NCBI GenBank assembly: GCA_902776835.1
Contig: CACYRK010000013.1
Coordinates: 20,269-84,268 of the forward strand
Source: an uncultured Bacteroidales bacterium
GTDB taxonomy: Bacteria; Bacteroidota; Bacteroidia; Bacteroidales; Muribaculaceae
Direction of reading: 5' to 3'
DNA: 64,000 nt
Below, piece after piece: positions 6,577-14,636 of this stretch. Positions within the stretch are counted from its first letter, which is position 1; the number at the start of each line of letters is the position of its first letter. A model generated the notes under the pieces. It was not told the origin of the DNA and made no database searches. It saw only the letters and a list, made by a program, of their open reading frames with translations. Position numbers and translations under genes: made by a program.

Positions 6577-8580
6577 TTAGATGGTGTCGAGCAGGTCGTC
6601 GTCGACCAGGTTGGGCATGGTGACTTGCAGCCCTGGCGTGCGCTGCATCTCGCGGCTGATGGCGTCCATCGAGCCACGGTTGCGAGCCCACGAGCGGCGT
6701 GCGATGCCGTTGTTCACGTCCCAAAGGAGCATCTGGCGGATGCGGCGGTCGGCGGCCTCGCTGCCGTCAATCACCATACCGAAGCCACCATTGATTACTT
6801 CGCCCCAGCCTACACCGCCACCGTTGTGCAGACTCACCCACGTGGCGCCGCGGAACGAGTCGCCAATGACGTTGTGCACGGCCATGTCGGCGCAGAACTG
6901 GCTGCCGTCGTAGATGTTGCTCGTCTCGCGGAAGGGCGAGTCGGTGCCGCTCACGTCGTGGTGGTCGCGGCCCAGCACTATCGGGCGCGAAATCTCACCA
7001 CGGCGTATTGCGTCGTTAAAGGCCAGCGCGATGCGCGTGCGGCCCTCGCAGTCGGCATAGAGGATGCGTGCCTGCGAGCCCACCACGAGGTGGTTCTTGC
7101 CGGCCTCGCGAATCCAGTGCAGGTTGTCGGCCAACTGACCCTTGATGTCGTCGGGCGAGTGCTGAAGCATGTCGTCGAGCACTTCGGCGGCCAGGCGGTC
7201 GCTCACCTCCAGGTCGTGCGGGTCGCACGAGGTGCACACCCAGCGGAACGGGCCGAAGCCATAGTCGAAGAACATGGGGCCCATGATGTCCTGCACGTAA
7301 CTCGGATAGCGGAAATGCGTGTCGTCGCGCATGATGTCGGCGCCGGCACGGCTGGCCATAAGCATGAATGCGTTGCCGTAGTCGAAGAAGTACATACCGT
7401 TGGCTGTCAAGCGGTTGATGGCAGCCACCTGACGACGCAGCGAAGCGAAGACGCGCTCCTTGAACTCCTCGGGTTGCTCGGCCATCATCACCTTCGACTC
7501 CTCAAGGCTGAGGCCCACGGGGTAATAACCACCGGCGTAGGGGTTGTGCAGCGACGTCTGGTCGCTACCCAGGTCCACGCGGATGCCCTCGTCGGCGAGG
7601 CGCTCCCACAGGTCGACCACATTGCCTACATAGGCCATCGACACCACGCGACGCTCGTCCACAGCCTTGCGGATGGCGGGGATGAGTTCGTCGAGGTTCT
7701 CGTGCAACTCGTCGACCCAGCCCTGGTCGTAACGCTTGCGCGCTGCCATGGGGTTGATTTCGGCGGTAACGCTCACCACGCCGGCGATGTTGCCAGCCTT
7801 GGGCTGCGCTCCGCTCATGCCGCCCAGTCCGGCGGTGACAAAGAGCGGGATGCGCTGCTCGCGCTCAGCGCCCATCACCTTGCGGGCTGCGTTGAGCACA
7901 GTGATGGTCGTGCCATGCACGATACCCTGCGGGCCAATGTACATGTAACTGCCGGCGGTCATCTGGCCATACTGGCTCACACCCAGGGCGTTCATGCGCT
8001 CCCAGTCGTCGGGCTTGCTATAGTTGGGAATCACCATACCGTTGGTGACCACCACGCGCGGAGCGTCCTTGTGCGAGGGGAACAATCCCAGCGGATGTCC
8101 GGAGTACATGACCAGCGTCTGCTCGTCGGTCATCTCGCTCAAGTATTTCATAGTCAAGCGGTATTGCGCCCAGTTCTGGAACACAGCGCCATTGCCGCCG
8201 TAGGTGATAAGTTCGTGGGGATGCTGTGCTACGGCCTTGTCGAGATTGTTTTGAATCATCATCATGATGGCTGCCGCCTGACGGCTGTTGTGAGGATAGT
8301 CGTCGATGGGGCGAGCCTTCATCTCGTAGTCGGGCCGCAAGCGGTACATATATATGCGTCCGTAGCGGTGCAACTCGTCGGCAAACTCGGGCAACAGCGT
8401 GGCGTGCATCTCGGCGGGGAAATAGCGCAGCGCGTTGCGTAATGCCAAACGTTTCTCCTCCGGAGTAAGGATGTCCTTACGTTTGGGAGCGTGATTAATC
8501 GTGTTGTCGTAAGGCTTGGGTGCGGGCAGCACGGCAGGTATGCCGGCCCGTATGTCGGCCTGGAATTGTTCTAATGTCAT
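6577..8580 (-). CDS. hutU: Urocanate hydratase HutU
   Basis: Adds water to urocanate to form 4-imidazolone-5-propanoate, using NAD+ as an electrophilic cofactor; second step of histidine breakdown. From the ATG at 8580 it is 667 residues (MTLEQFQADIRAG), the long Bacteroidota form, longer than the ~550-residue proteobacterial enzyme. The frame is open to 8676, but that start would overlap the end of ftcD by about 59 bases and adds a low-complexity leader, so I prefer 8580. Family motifs include FVTAGLGGMSGAQ (NAD-binding glycine loop), YVGNVVDLWERL and VGSQARILYADCEGR. It lies 37 bases downstream of ftcD and is probably co-transcribed. Confidence 0.95.
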   Translation of the reverse strand: MTLEQFQADIRAGIPAVLPAPKPYDNTINHAPKRKDILTPEEKRLALRNALRYFPAEMHATLLPEFADELHRYGRIYMYRLRPDYEMKARPIDDYPHNSRQAAAIMMMIQNNLDKAVAQHPHELITYGGNGAVFQNWAQYRLTMKYLSEMTDEQTLVMYSGHPLGLFPSHKDAPRVVVTNGMVIPNYSKPDDWERMNALGVSQYGQMTAGSYMYIGPQGIVHGTTITVLNAARKVMGAEREQRIPLFVTAGLGGMSGAQPKAGNIAGVVSVTAEINPMAARKRYDQGWVDELHENLDELIPAIRKAVDERRVVSMAYVGNVVDLWERLADEGIRVDLGSDQTSLHNPYAGGYYPVGLSLEESKVMMAEQPEEFKERVFASLRRQVAAINRLTANGMYFFDYGNAFMLMASRAGADIMRDDTHFRYPSYVQDIMGPMFFDYGFGPFRWVCTSCDPHDLEVSDRLAAEVLDDMLQHSPDDIKGQLADNLHWIREAGKNHLVVGSQARILYADCEGRTRIALAFNDAIRRGEISRPIVLGRDHHDVSGTDSPFRETSNIYDGSQFCADMAVHNVIGDSFRGATWVSLHNGGGVGWGEVINGGFGMVIDGSEAADRRIRQMLLWDVNNGIARRSWARNRGSMDAISREMQRTPGLQVTMPNLVDDDLLDTI

Positions 8581-8617
8581 ATCGTGATAAGAAATTTGAT
8601 AAGTGGTCGTGTGGTGG

Positions 8618-10309
8618 TTAGATTTTGCTCTCGACGATTTTGGTGATTTCTGCCTCTTCGACGTTGGCCTTGGCAATCAGTTCGTTGGCCTGAGCCACGA
8701 GTTTATCGGCCGTCTCACGGTCTTTGAGCGAAGCGGCGTTGATTTTCACGTTCAGACCGGCGCCCAGCACTGCGGCGCGCACTGCCAGAGCACCCACTCC
8801 GGCATCGCTCACGCTGTTGGGGTTGCCTGTCTCGGCCATAGCGCGGCAAATCTCGAATGCCTTAAACGACTCCTGCATGGTGCGCAGCGGCACTTGCGTG
8901 GCGTAGAGTGTGGCATCCTGGATGGCTGCCGAGCGAGCGGCCTTGTCGTCGTCGGTGGCCTTGGGCATACCGAACGCCGCCATGATGCGGTTGAAGGCCT
9001 CGGTGTCCTCGTCGACCAGGTGGAGCAAGTTAGCCATCAGTTCCTGACCCTTGTCGGCCCACACGCTGAACTCCTGCCAGCGGTCGTCCCAGCCAGGTTT
9101 ATGGCTCGAGAGGTTGGCCACCATGGTGCCCAGTGCGGCACCCAGGGCGCCCATGTAAGCAGCAATCGTGCCACCGCCAGGAGCGGGCGACTCGCGCGAG
9201 GTTTCCTCGGCAAAGCCCTTGACGGTGAGGTCGACAAGTTTGGTGGCGCTGTTGTCCTCAATCATGTATTCAATCACTTTCTCGCGCGGGTCAAACGGCT
9301 TGAGGTCGTCGAGTCCCAGCGAGTGGATGGCGATGTTCAGGATATCGGCCTCGGGGATACCCGTTGAGCGGTGCTGCTTCTCGAGGAAGTACTTGCCGGC
9401 ATCGATGAGGGTGCGCTTGGGCACCAGACCCACGATTTCGGTACCGGTGACGCGCACGCCACGATTTTGTGCGCAACGGCTCACCTCGTCGAAGGCCACG
9501 TGCAGCGGCGTGGCGTTGATGTCGGTAATATTCATTGACACTTGGGCAATCTTGTATTCATCGATAAACCAGCCGATTGCCTTGGTGCCCTTGAGTGTTC
9601 CGGGCTGCATTATTGTATTGCCGTTCTCGTCCTTTTTGGGCTTGCCGGTAATGGGGTTACCCTCGCGCACGGGGCGGCCTTTTTCACGCACGTCGAAAGC
9701 GATGGCGTTGGCGCGTCGCGTCGAGGTGGTGTTGAGGTTGAAGTTGGTAGCGATCAAGAAGTCGCGTGCACCCACGGCAGTGCAGCCAGTGCGTGCCACC
9801 TGCTCGTCGATTGGGCGTGCGCCAAAGTCGGGCTCCTTGCCGGGCGTGCTGAGTTTCTCGGCCAGCGCCTCGTATTCGCCCTGACGGCACACCGCTAAGT
9901 TGCGGCGCTCGGGGGTAAGTGCGGCGGCTTCGTAGCAGTAGCAAGGTATGCCAGCCTCAGCGGCAATGCGCTTGGCCAGGTCGCGGGCCAACTGTGCGCA
10001 CTCCTCGAGGGTGATGCCACTGATGGGAATCAGCGGGCACACATCGGTAGCACCCATGCGCGGATGAGCGCCGTGATGGTGACGCATATCGATAAGTTCG
10101 CCAGCCTTTTTCACAACTTGGAAAGCGGTCTCTACCACCGCCTCGGGACTGCCCACAAAGGTAACCACCGTGCGGTTAGTGGCCTCGCCGGGGTCAACAT
10201 CCAGAAGTTTCACACCCGAGGCACTCTTGATAACTGCCGTAATTTGATTGATAATAGTCATGTCGCGCCCTTCGCTGAAGTTGGGCACACATTCCACAAG
10301 TCTGTTCAT
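8618..10309 (-). CDS. ftcD: Glutamate formimidoyltransferase / formimidotetrahydrofolate cyclodeaminase fusion
   Basis: A 563-residue bifunctional enzyme. Residues 1 to about 325 form the formiminotransferase (LVECVPNFSEGRD, then the HHHGAHPRMGATDVCPLIP substrate loop), which moves the formimino group from formiminoglutamate to tetrahydrofolate. Residues from about 355 on form the cyclodeaminase (ESPAPGGGTIAAYMGALGAA), which yields 5,10-methenyl-THF and ammonia. The arrangement matches the animal FTCD fusion; many bacteria encode the two parts separately. It is the first gene of the minus-strand hut transcript, with a TACCTTTG box at 10347-10354, and channels histidine carbon into the folate pool. 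Confidence 0.95.
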   Translation of the reverse strand: MNRLVECVPNFSEGRDMTIINQITAVIKSASGVKLLDVDPGEATNRTVVTFVGSPEAVVETAFQVVKKAGELIDMRHHHGAHPRMGATDVCPLIPISGITLEECAQLARDLAKRIAAEAGIPCYCYEAAALTPERRNLAVCRQGEYEALAEKLSTPGKEPDFGARPIDEQVARTGCTAVGARDFLIATNFNLNTTSTRRANAIAFDVREKGRPVREGNPITGKPKKDENGNTIMQPGTLKGTKAIGWFIDEYKIAQVSMNITDINATPLHVAFDEVSRCAQNRGVRVTGTEIVGLVPKRTLIDAGKYFLEKQHRSTGIPEADILNIAIHSLGLDDLKPFDPREKVIEYMIEDNSATKLVDLTVKGFAEETSRESPAPGGGTIAAYMGALGAALGTMVANLSSHKPGWDDRWQEFSVWADKGQELMANLLHLVDEDTEAFNRIMAAFGMPKATDDDKAARSAAIQDATLYATQVPLRTMQESFKAFEICRAMAETGNPNSVSDAGVGALAVRAAVLGAGLNVKINAASLKDRETADKLVAQANELIAKANVEEAEITKIVESKI

Positions 10310-10346
10310 TTTTAGAATATTATATAAAGGTTAATAGTTCTATTGG

Positions 10347-10354
10347 CAAAGGTA
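10347..10354 (-). promoter_or_regulatory. -7 box of the ftcD-hutU transcript
   Basis: TACCTTTG on the minus strand, 38 bases upstream of the ftcD ATG. A TTG occurs 23 bases further upstream, slightly beyond the usual spacing. Confidence 0.5.
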
Positions 10355-10427
10355 CAAAAAGTGCGCGACATGGCGTGCAAAAGTGAAAATAAATTTTAGT
10401 TATAGTGTCTATTTCGACTTTTTTAAC

Positions 10428-10435
10428 TACCTTTG
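10428..10435 (+). promoter_or_regulatory. -7 box upstream of the glycosyltransferase gene
   Basis: TACCTTTG on the plus strand, 133 bases before the ATG at 10569. No good -33 box is seen. Confidence 0.45.
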
Positions 10436-10568
10436 CGGTCGGTTGCCAAATGTTTGACGATTCTTGATGTGAGTTGCGCTTATCACTTACTTTTAAGATT
10501 GGGATTGATTGCTGAGCATATTTTGGTTTACCTTGGTTGTAAAACACATATAATACACTAATATTACT

Positions 10569-11702
10569 ATGATTATCGGATTCGATGGAAAAATGGCTGT
10601 GAGCGACAATAAGGAATTAGGCAATTTCAGTCGCTTGATTATCGATGTGCTCTCGCAATACTACCCCAAGAACCACTATATGGTGTACGCACCACAAGCG
10701 CGCGAAAACCGCGACCTCACCCCGTTATTGGCACGCACCTCGGTTCACCTGAAAACCCCGCGCCACGCTCTCAGCACAACCTTGTGGCGAAACCGCGGCG
10801 GCATCCTGAACGATGCCGAGCATCATCACACGAGACTGTTTCACGGCATCGCCGGCGTGCTGCCGAGTAAGATGTCGAGTTATACAATCCCCAGCGTGGT
10901 GAGCATTTTCGACCTCACCTACCTGCACTATCCCAAAAACTTCAACTTCTTTGACCGCATGCGCTATCACGCCAAGACGCGGCGCTCATGCCAGGTGGCA
11001 AAGCGCGTCATCGCCGTGAGCGAGTACGCCAAGCGCGACATCGTCGACAACTACGGCGTGTCGGCCGACAAGGTGTGTGTGGCTTATCCTGGCGTTGACG
11101 AGCGATACCTGCGCGAAATCAACGATAAGGAACTTAACGACGTGAAGCGCAAATACGGCCTGCCCGAGAAATTCATTGTCTCCGCAGGCCGAATAGTGCG
11201 TCACCGCAACGCCCTGCAGGCCCTTCAGGCCCTGGAGCAACTCGGCGACAAGGCCATCAAACTCGTGCTGTTGGGCAAATCGACCGACTATTACGACGAG
11301 GTTAAAAACTACGCCGCTCAGCACAAAATGAGCAATCAAATCACCCACATCTCGCGCGCTTCGGCGGCCGACCTGCCCGCCATCTACCATCTGGCCCTGG
11401 CTTGCGTCATGCCGTCGCGCTACGAGTCGTTCGCGATGCCCATCATCGAGGCACAATGCTGCGGCACACCCGTGGTGGCCGCCACCGGCTCGTGCATGGA
11501 GGAAGTGGGCGGCGACGGAGCGCTATATGTGAGCCCCGACGACGTTAACGCCCTGGCCGACGGCCTGGGCCGCGTCATCAGCGACAACGCACTGCGCAAC
11601 CAACTCATCGAGCGGGGCAAAGTCAACGCACAGCGCTTCACCCGCCAAGCAATGGCCGACGCCATCATCGCCTGCTACGAGCAGGCCCTCGACGCCAAGT
11701 AA
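10569..11702 (+). CDS. Glycosyltransferase family 4 (GT-B fold)
   Basis: A 377-residue glycosyltransferase that would move a sugar from a nucleotide donor to an envelope polysaccharide or lipid acceptor; donor and acceptor are not identifiable. The N-terminal half carries PSVVSIFDLTYLHYP and VIAVSEYAKRDI, the usual acceptor-domain landmarks of GT4. The C-terminal half has the donor-binding MPSRYESFAMPIIEAQCCGTP, the E-x7-E motif, followed by ATGSCMEEVGGDGALYVSPDD. There is no signal peptide or membrane segment, so it acts at the cytoplasmic face. It stands alone, not in a visible polysaccharide cluster, and is followed by a hairpin terminator. Confidence 0.9.
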   Translation: MIIGFDGKMAVSDNKELGNFSRLIIDVLSQYYPKNHYMVYAPQARENRDLTPLLARTSVHLKTPRHALSTTLWRNRGGILNDAEHHHTRLFHGIAGVLPSKMSSYTIPSVVSIFDLTYLHYPKNFNFFDRMRYHAKTRRSCQVAKRVIAVSEYAKRDIVDNYGVSADKVCVAYPGVDERYLREINDKELNDVKRKYGLPEKFIVSAGRIVRHRNALQALQALEQLGDKAIKLVLLGKSTDYYDEVKNYAAQHKMSNQITHISRASAADLPAIYHLALACVMPSRYESFAMPIIEAQCCGTPVVAATGSCMEEVGGDGALYVSPDDVNALADGLGRVISDNALRNQLIERGKVNAQRFTRQAMADAIIACYEQALDAK

Positions 11703-11727
11703 CCGCAAAAAAATAATTGTGAGACAA

Positions 11728-11764
11728 AAGCACCCCGAATCGGCCACGCTGATTCGGGGTGCTT
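11728..11764 (+). terminator. Hairpin terminator after the glycosyltransferase
   Basis: A perfect 14-bp stem AAGCACCCCGAATC / GATTCGGGGTGCTT with a 9-base loop, 26 bases after the stop codon. No long T-run follows. Confidence 0.7.
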
Positions 11765-12137
11765 CCTATAATGCTATACCTTGATGTTAATATTTGGCTA
11801 TTATGGTGTTATTCGCTGTGCCAGCGGGTTTGAAAATGCATCTATATTTATTGGTGTCTGATATAAACCAGGGGTGGCAGATGTAGACTCAATTGGTTCT
11901 GTCACCCCTAACGGGGCTAAGAACGCACGATTTAGATGTAGGGAAACATTGCCTCCATGGCGCGTTCCTAAACCCTGGCCAGCCCAAAAGGGCCACAAAG
12001 CAAGCACATTATTTATGAACTTGATGTTTTTGCTTGACATTCAATGAATTGCGAGTGTTTAAAAATATTTATCGGACAACAATAATATATATTATTGATT
12101 TTTGGCAAAATCAATAATGAGGTGTAGTGGAGTGGAA
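11765..12137. other. Gene-free stretch with a degenerate GC-hairpin element
   Basis: No convincing gene. Positions about 11867-12000 hold a string of short complementary blocks (CCAGGGGTGG, CACCCCTAACGGGGC, AACCCTGGCC, GCCCAAAAGGGCC). Read on the minus strand these resemble intergenic elements seen scattered in many Bacteroidota genomes. An open 79-codon frame on the minus strand (11801-12040) follows these hairpins and has no recognisable protein character. The rest is AT-rich. Confidence 0.4.
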
Positions 12138-12785
12138 TTATTGCTGATTGTCCAACTTGCGGATGATGGTGAGGCCGTCGCGCAAGGGCAAGATGACGCG
12201 CTGCACGCGCAGGTCGTCGGCCACGAGGTCGTTGAAGGCACAGATGCCGCGAGTCTGCGCGTCGTGATGCTCAACGGGGTCGGTCACCTTGCCATCCCAC
12301 AGCGTGTTGTCGGCGATGATGAAGCCGCCAGGGCGCAACCGTGGCAGCACATGCTCGTAATAGGCCACGTAGTCGCGCTTGTTGGCATCGATATAAATAA
12401 GGTCGAAAGGTTGGTCGAACTGCTCCAAAATCTCCAGCGCGTCGCCGATGTGCAGATGCACGCGATGGCCCACTGGCGACTGCGCCAGGTGCTCGGTGAT
12501 GAAGTCTTCGAGTTCGTCGTCGAGTTCGATGGTGTCGACACGGCATTGGTCGTCGGCAAGCCCCTCGGCGAGGCACAGCGCGGCATAGGCGCTGTAGGTG
12601 CCCAGTTCCAGCACGCGGCGCGGGGCAATCATGGTCACGAGCATCTTCAGCAAGCGCCCCTGCAGGTGCCCCGAGCACATGCGCGGATAGAGCAAGCGCA
12701 AGTGCGTGTCGCGGTCGAGGCGCTGCAAGTTGTCAGGCTCACTGTCGATGTGGTCGAGGATGTAGCGTTCCAGGTCGTCAGTCAT
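12138..12785 (-). CDS. SAM-dependent O-methyltransferase (class I, Methyltransf_3 type)
   Basis: A 215-residue methyltransferase of the catechol/caffeoyl-CoA O-methyltransferase family. It shows the SAM loop VLELGTYSAYAALCLAEGL, the acidic ribose contact VDTIELDDELEDF, and the metal-binding region FDLIYIDANKRDYVAYYEHVLP followed by GGFIIADNTLWDGKV. The methyl acceptor is unknown. The frame is open to 12932, but the ATG at 12785 gives the family-typical N-terminus (MTDDLERYILDHI). That start overlaps the end of aroQ by eight bases, so the two are probably co-translated. Confidence 0.92.
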   Translation of the reverse strand: MTDDLERYILDHIDSEPDNLQRLDRDTHLRLLYPRMCSGHLQGRLLKMLVTMIAPRRVLELGTYSAYAALCLAEGLADDQCRVDTIELDDELEDFITEHLAQSPVGHRVHLHIGDALEILEQFDQPFDLIYIDANKRDYVAYYEHVLPRLRPGGFIIADNTLWDGKVTDPVEHHDAQTRGICAFNDLVADDLRVQRVILPLRDGLTIIRKLDNQQ

Positions 12786-13200
12786 GGCCGAGCAGTGCTT
12801 CGATGGCAAGGCGATAACCGTCGAGACCCATACCGGCGATGATGCCGAGGCATGCCGGGGCGAGCAGCGAATGCTGGCGTATGGGCTCGCGGGCGAAGAT
12901 GTTGCTGATGTGCACCTCGATGGCCGGGACACTCACGGCGCGCAGGGCGTCGGCGAGCGCCAGCGAGGTGTGCGAGTAAGCGCCGCCGTTGATGACGATG
13001 GCGTCCATCTCGGCTCCGGCACGTTGCACCTCGTCGATGAGTGCGCCCTCGTGATTGCTTTGGAACGTGGTGAACTGCACCTGCGGGTAGCGCTCAGCGA
13101 GTTGCGACAAGAAGTCGGCGAGCGGCTGAGTGCCGTAGATGGCGGGCTCGCGCGTGCCCACCAAGTTTAGGTTTGGCCCATTGATAATGGCAATTTTCAT
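12778..13200 (-). CDS. aroQ: Type II 3-dehydroquinate dehydratase AroQ
   Basis: Converts 3-dehydroquinate to 3-dehydroshikimate in the shikimate pathway to aromatic amino acids. The 140-residue length fits the dodecameric type II family. The N-terminal INGPNLNLVGTREPAIYG carries the flexible lid with the catalytic arginine and tyrosine. INGGAYSHTSLALADAL, EVHISNIFAREPIRQHS and the closing GMGLDGYRLAIEAL are all present. It is followed directly by the O-methyltransferase gene, an overlap common in Bacteroidales. The start ATG at 13200 is the only sensible one. Confidence 0.97.
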   Translation of the reverse strand: MKIAIINGPNLNLVGTREPAIYGTQPLADFLSQLAERYPQVQFTTFQSNHEGALIDEVQRAGAEMDAIVINGGAYSHTSLALADALRAVSVPAIEVHISNIFAREPIRQHSLLAPACLGIIAGMGLDGYRLAIEALLGHD

Positions 13201-13418
13201 TGTTGTCTTGTGGTTTTATTTTTTGCAAATTTCGTCAATTATCCTGAGCCGTGCAAGAGTTTGCCTAAGAATTAACCCAAATCGCGAAATAATAAATGGT
13301 TTTGTTTTTCGTTATATAATTGACTGGTTTCTTGGCCAGTGGCTTGTGGCACGGCGTGTTGAGCCTGAGTCGTGCGGCAGGCAACAATGATTACCAGGCT
13401 TGAGACTATAATTTTTTA

Positions 13419-13967
13419 TTGATGATGAAAAAAATCCTTACTTTTGTAGTAGCAGCCATTGGACTGGCTGCGCTTACCGCTTGTGTGGGCGGCGACGGCA
13501 ACAACGAAGGCAATGTCGTTGGCCAAGACAGCACCACTTACGCATCTCCCGACCAGCCTAAAGAGGCTTCGTCACTGATTGAGAAAGATCGCTTCACCTT
13601 CACCCTGCCCGAGGGCTGGGAAGACACCAATGCCGATAAAGAGACCAGCGCTGAATGCCGCAAGCCCGACAAGGACGACAAGAGCGCGTCGACCTACGCC
13701 GTAAGCATGTATGCTAACACCGCATCGTCGATGCAAACTGCCGAAAAGGCCTCTGCTCACATGACCGAGAAAGGTCTCAAGGCGGGTGACGACATGGTCG
13801 TCGGCGACAAGACATTCAAGGTGGTTAAACACAGTTCTGACCCCAATCACTGCTGGCTGTTCACCAACCTGCCCCAAGGCGACGGTGTGCTGCATGTAGA
13901 GGTTCTCATTGGCAATGCCAGCGATCCCGAGGTGCAACAACTCCTCGAAAGCGTCAAATTTAAATAA
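13419..13967 (+). CDS. Small lipoprotein of unknown function
   Basis: A 182-residue protein with a lipoprotein signal peptide (MMMKKILTFVVAAIGLAALTAC, lipobox LTAC with Cys at 22), then an acidic linker (GGDGNNEGNVVGQDS) that is often linked with surface exposure in Bacteroidota. The remainder (FTFTLPEGWED, HCWLFTNLP, VEVLIGNASDPEVQQLLESVKF) looks like a compact globular domain of the kind found in stress-related lipoproteins, but I do not recognise a named family. Any of three successive ATGs (13419, 13422, 13425) could start translation. It stands alone and is followed by a hairpin. Confidence 0.8.
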   Translation: MMMKKILTFVVAAIGLAALTACVGGDGNNEGNVVGQDSTTYASPDQPKEASSLIEKDRFTFTLPEGWEDTNADKETSAECRKPDKDDKSASTYAVSMYANTASSMQTAEKASAHMTEKGLKAGDDMVVGDKTFKVVKHSSDPNHCWLFTNLPQGDGVLHVEVLIGNASDPEVQQLLESVKFK

Positions 13968-14029
13968 TGCCACGGCACAACGTTGCCAAGGCGTGTCAAT
14001 CGGGCATTATTAGCCCTGAAGAATATAGG

Positions 14030-14057
14030 CAGGGGTGTCGCAGTTGCGGCACCCCTG
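14030..14057 (+). terminator. Hairpin after the small lipoprotein gene
   Basis: CAGGGGTGTCGC / GCGGCACCCCTG with a four-base loop, one G-T pair, about 60 bases after the stop; followed by TGTTATAGTT, not a strong T-run. Confidence 0.55.
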
Positions 14058-14096
14058 TGTTATAGTTATGGCTGAATATCGAGGCTGTTGCAACAT

Positions 14097-14564
14097 TCAA
14101 GAGCCGTCGCCAAATGCTGCAAAATGTGCATTATGCATTTTTTTAAGTTGGTGGTAGGGCTGCAGGAAGAATTCGCGGTCGTGCAGATGCGGGTGCGGCA
14201 CTTGCAGGCGTGGATGATCGACGGTGAGCGCTTGCCATTGCTTGCCATCCCACTGGTCGATGGCCATGATGTCGATATCGACCAGGCGGTCGACGTAGTT
14301 GCCGTCGGCGTCGCGGTGCGACGCGCTGCCCAGCCGGTGCTCAATGTCGTGCAGCCAGTCGAGCACCTCAAGAGGCTGCATCGTGGTGTCGATGGCCACA
14401 CCCACGTTGAGGAAGGCATTTTGTGAGTCGAAGCCCCACGGCTCGCTCTCCACCACGCGGCTCACCGAGCATCCGCCTGTGCCGGCGCTGAGCGCGGCGA
14501 TGGCGCGACGCAGGTTGGCCGTGCGGTCGCCCAAATTGGTGCCAATATTAAGATAGTAACGCAT
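14097..14564 (-). CDS. folK: 2-amino-4-hydroxy-6-hydroxymethyldihydropteridine diphosphokinase
   Basis: Transfers pyrophosphate from ATP to hydroxymethyl-dihydropterin in folate synthesis. The 155 residues show the HPPK layout: MRYYLNIGTNLGDRTANLRRAI at the N-terminus, VVESEPWGFDSQNAFLNVGV, and the signature RLVDIDIMAIDQW with the two magnesium-binding aspartates, then TVDHPRLQVPHPHLHDREF, the substrate loop. It follows infB on the minus strand but lies beyond the infB terminator, so it may have a separate promoter in the 30 bases between, or be fed by readthrough. Confidence 0.95.
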   Translation of the reverse strand: MRYYLNIGTNLGDRTANLRRAIAALSAGTGGCSVSRVVESEPWGFDSQNAFLNVGVAIDTTMQPLEVLDWLHDIEHRLGSASHRDADGNYVDRLVDIDIMAIDQWDGKQWQALTVDHPRLQVPHPHLHDREFFLQPYHQLKKMHNAHFAAFGDGS

Positions 14565-14570
14565 TACCTA

Positions 14571-14615
14571 AAAAATGTGGTGTGCTCTCCGCGCCTGCGT
14601 GAGTGGCACACCACA
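14571..14615 (-). terminator. Terminator of the rimP-nusA-infB operon
   Basis: A perfect 10-bp stem TGTGGTGTGC / GCACACCACA with a 20-base loop that contains a second small stem. On the minus strand the outer stem is followed by TTTTT, as in an intrinsic terminator. It lies 21 bases beyond the infB stop. Confidence 0.75.
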
Positions 14616-14636
14616 ATTGATGTTTAAACCTTAGGG

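Noticed and set aside
6514..8442. 642-codon open frame on the plus strand
   Set aside because: It is antisense to hutU, which carries all urocanase motifs; the frame is open only because of third-position GC.
10320..10547. 75-codon minus-strand frame between ftcD and the glycosyltransferase
   Set aside because: It spans two divergent promoter boxes and is AT-rich noncoding in character.
11801..12040. 79-codon minus-strand frame
   Set aside because: It runs through the intergenic hairpin blocks, has no ribosome-binding or promoter context and no protein-like pattern.
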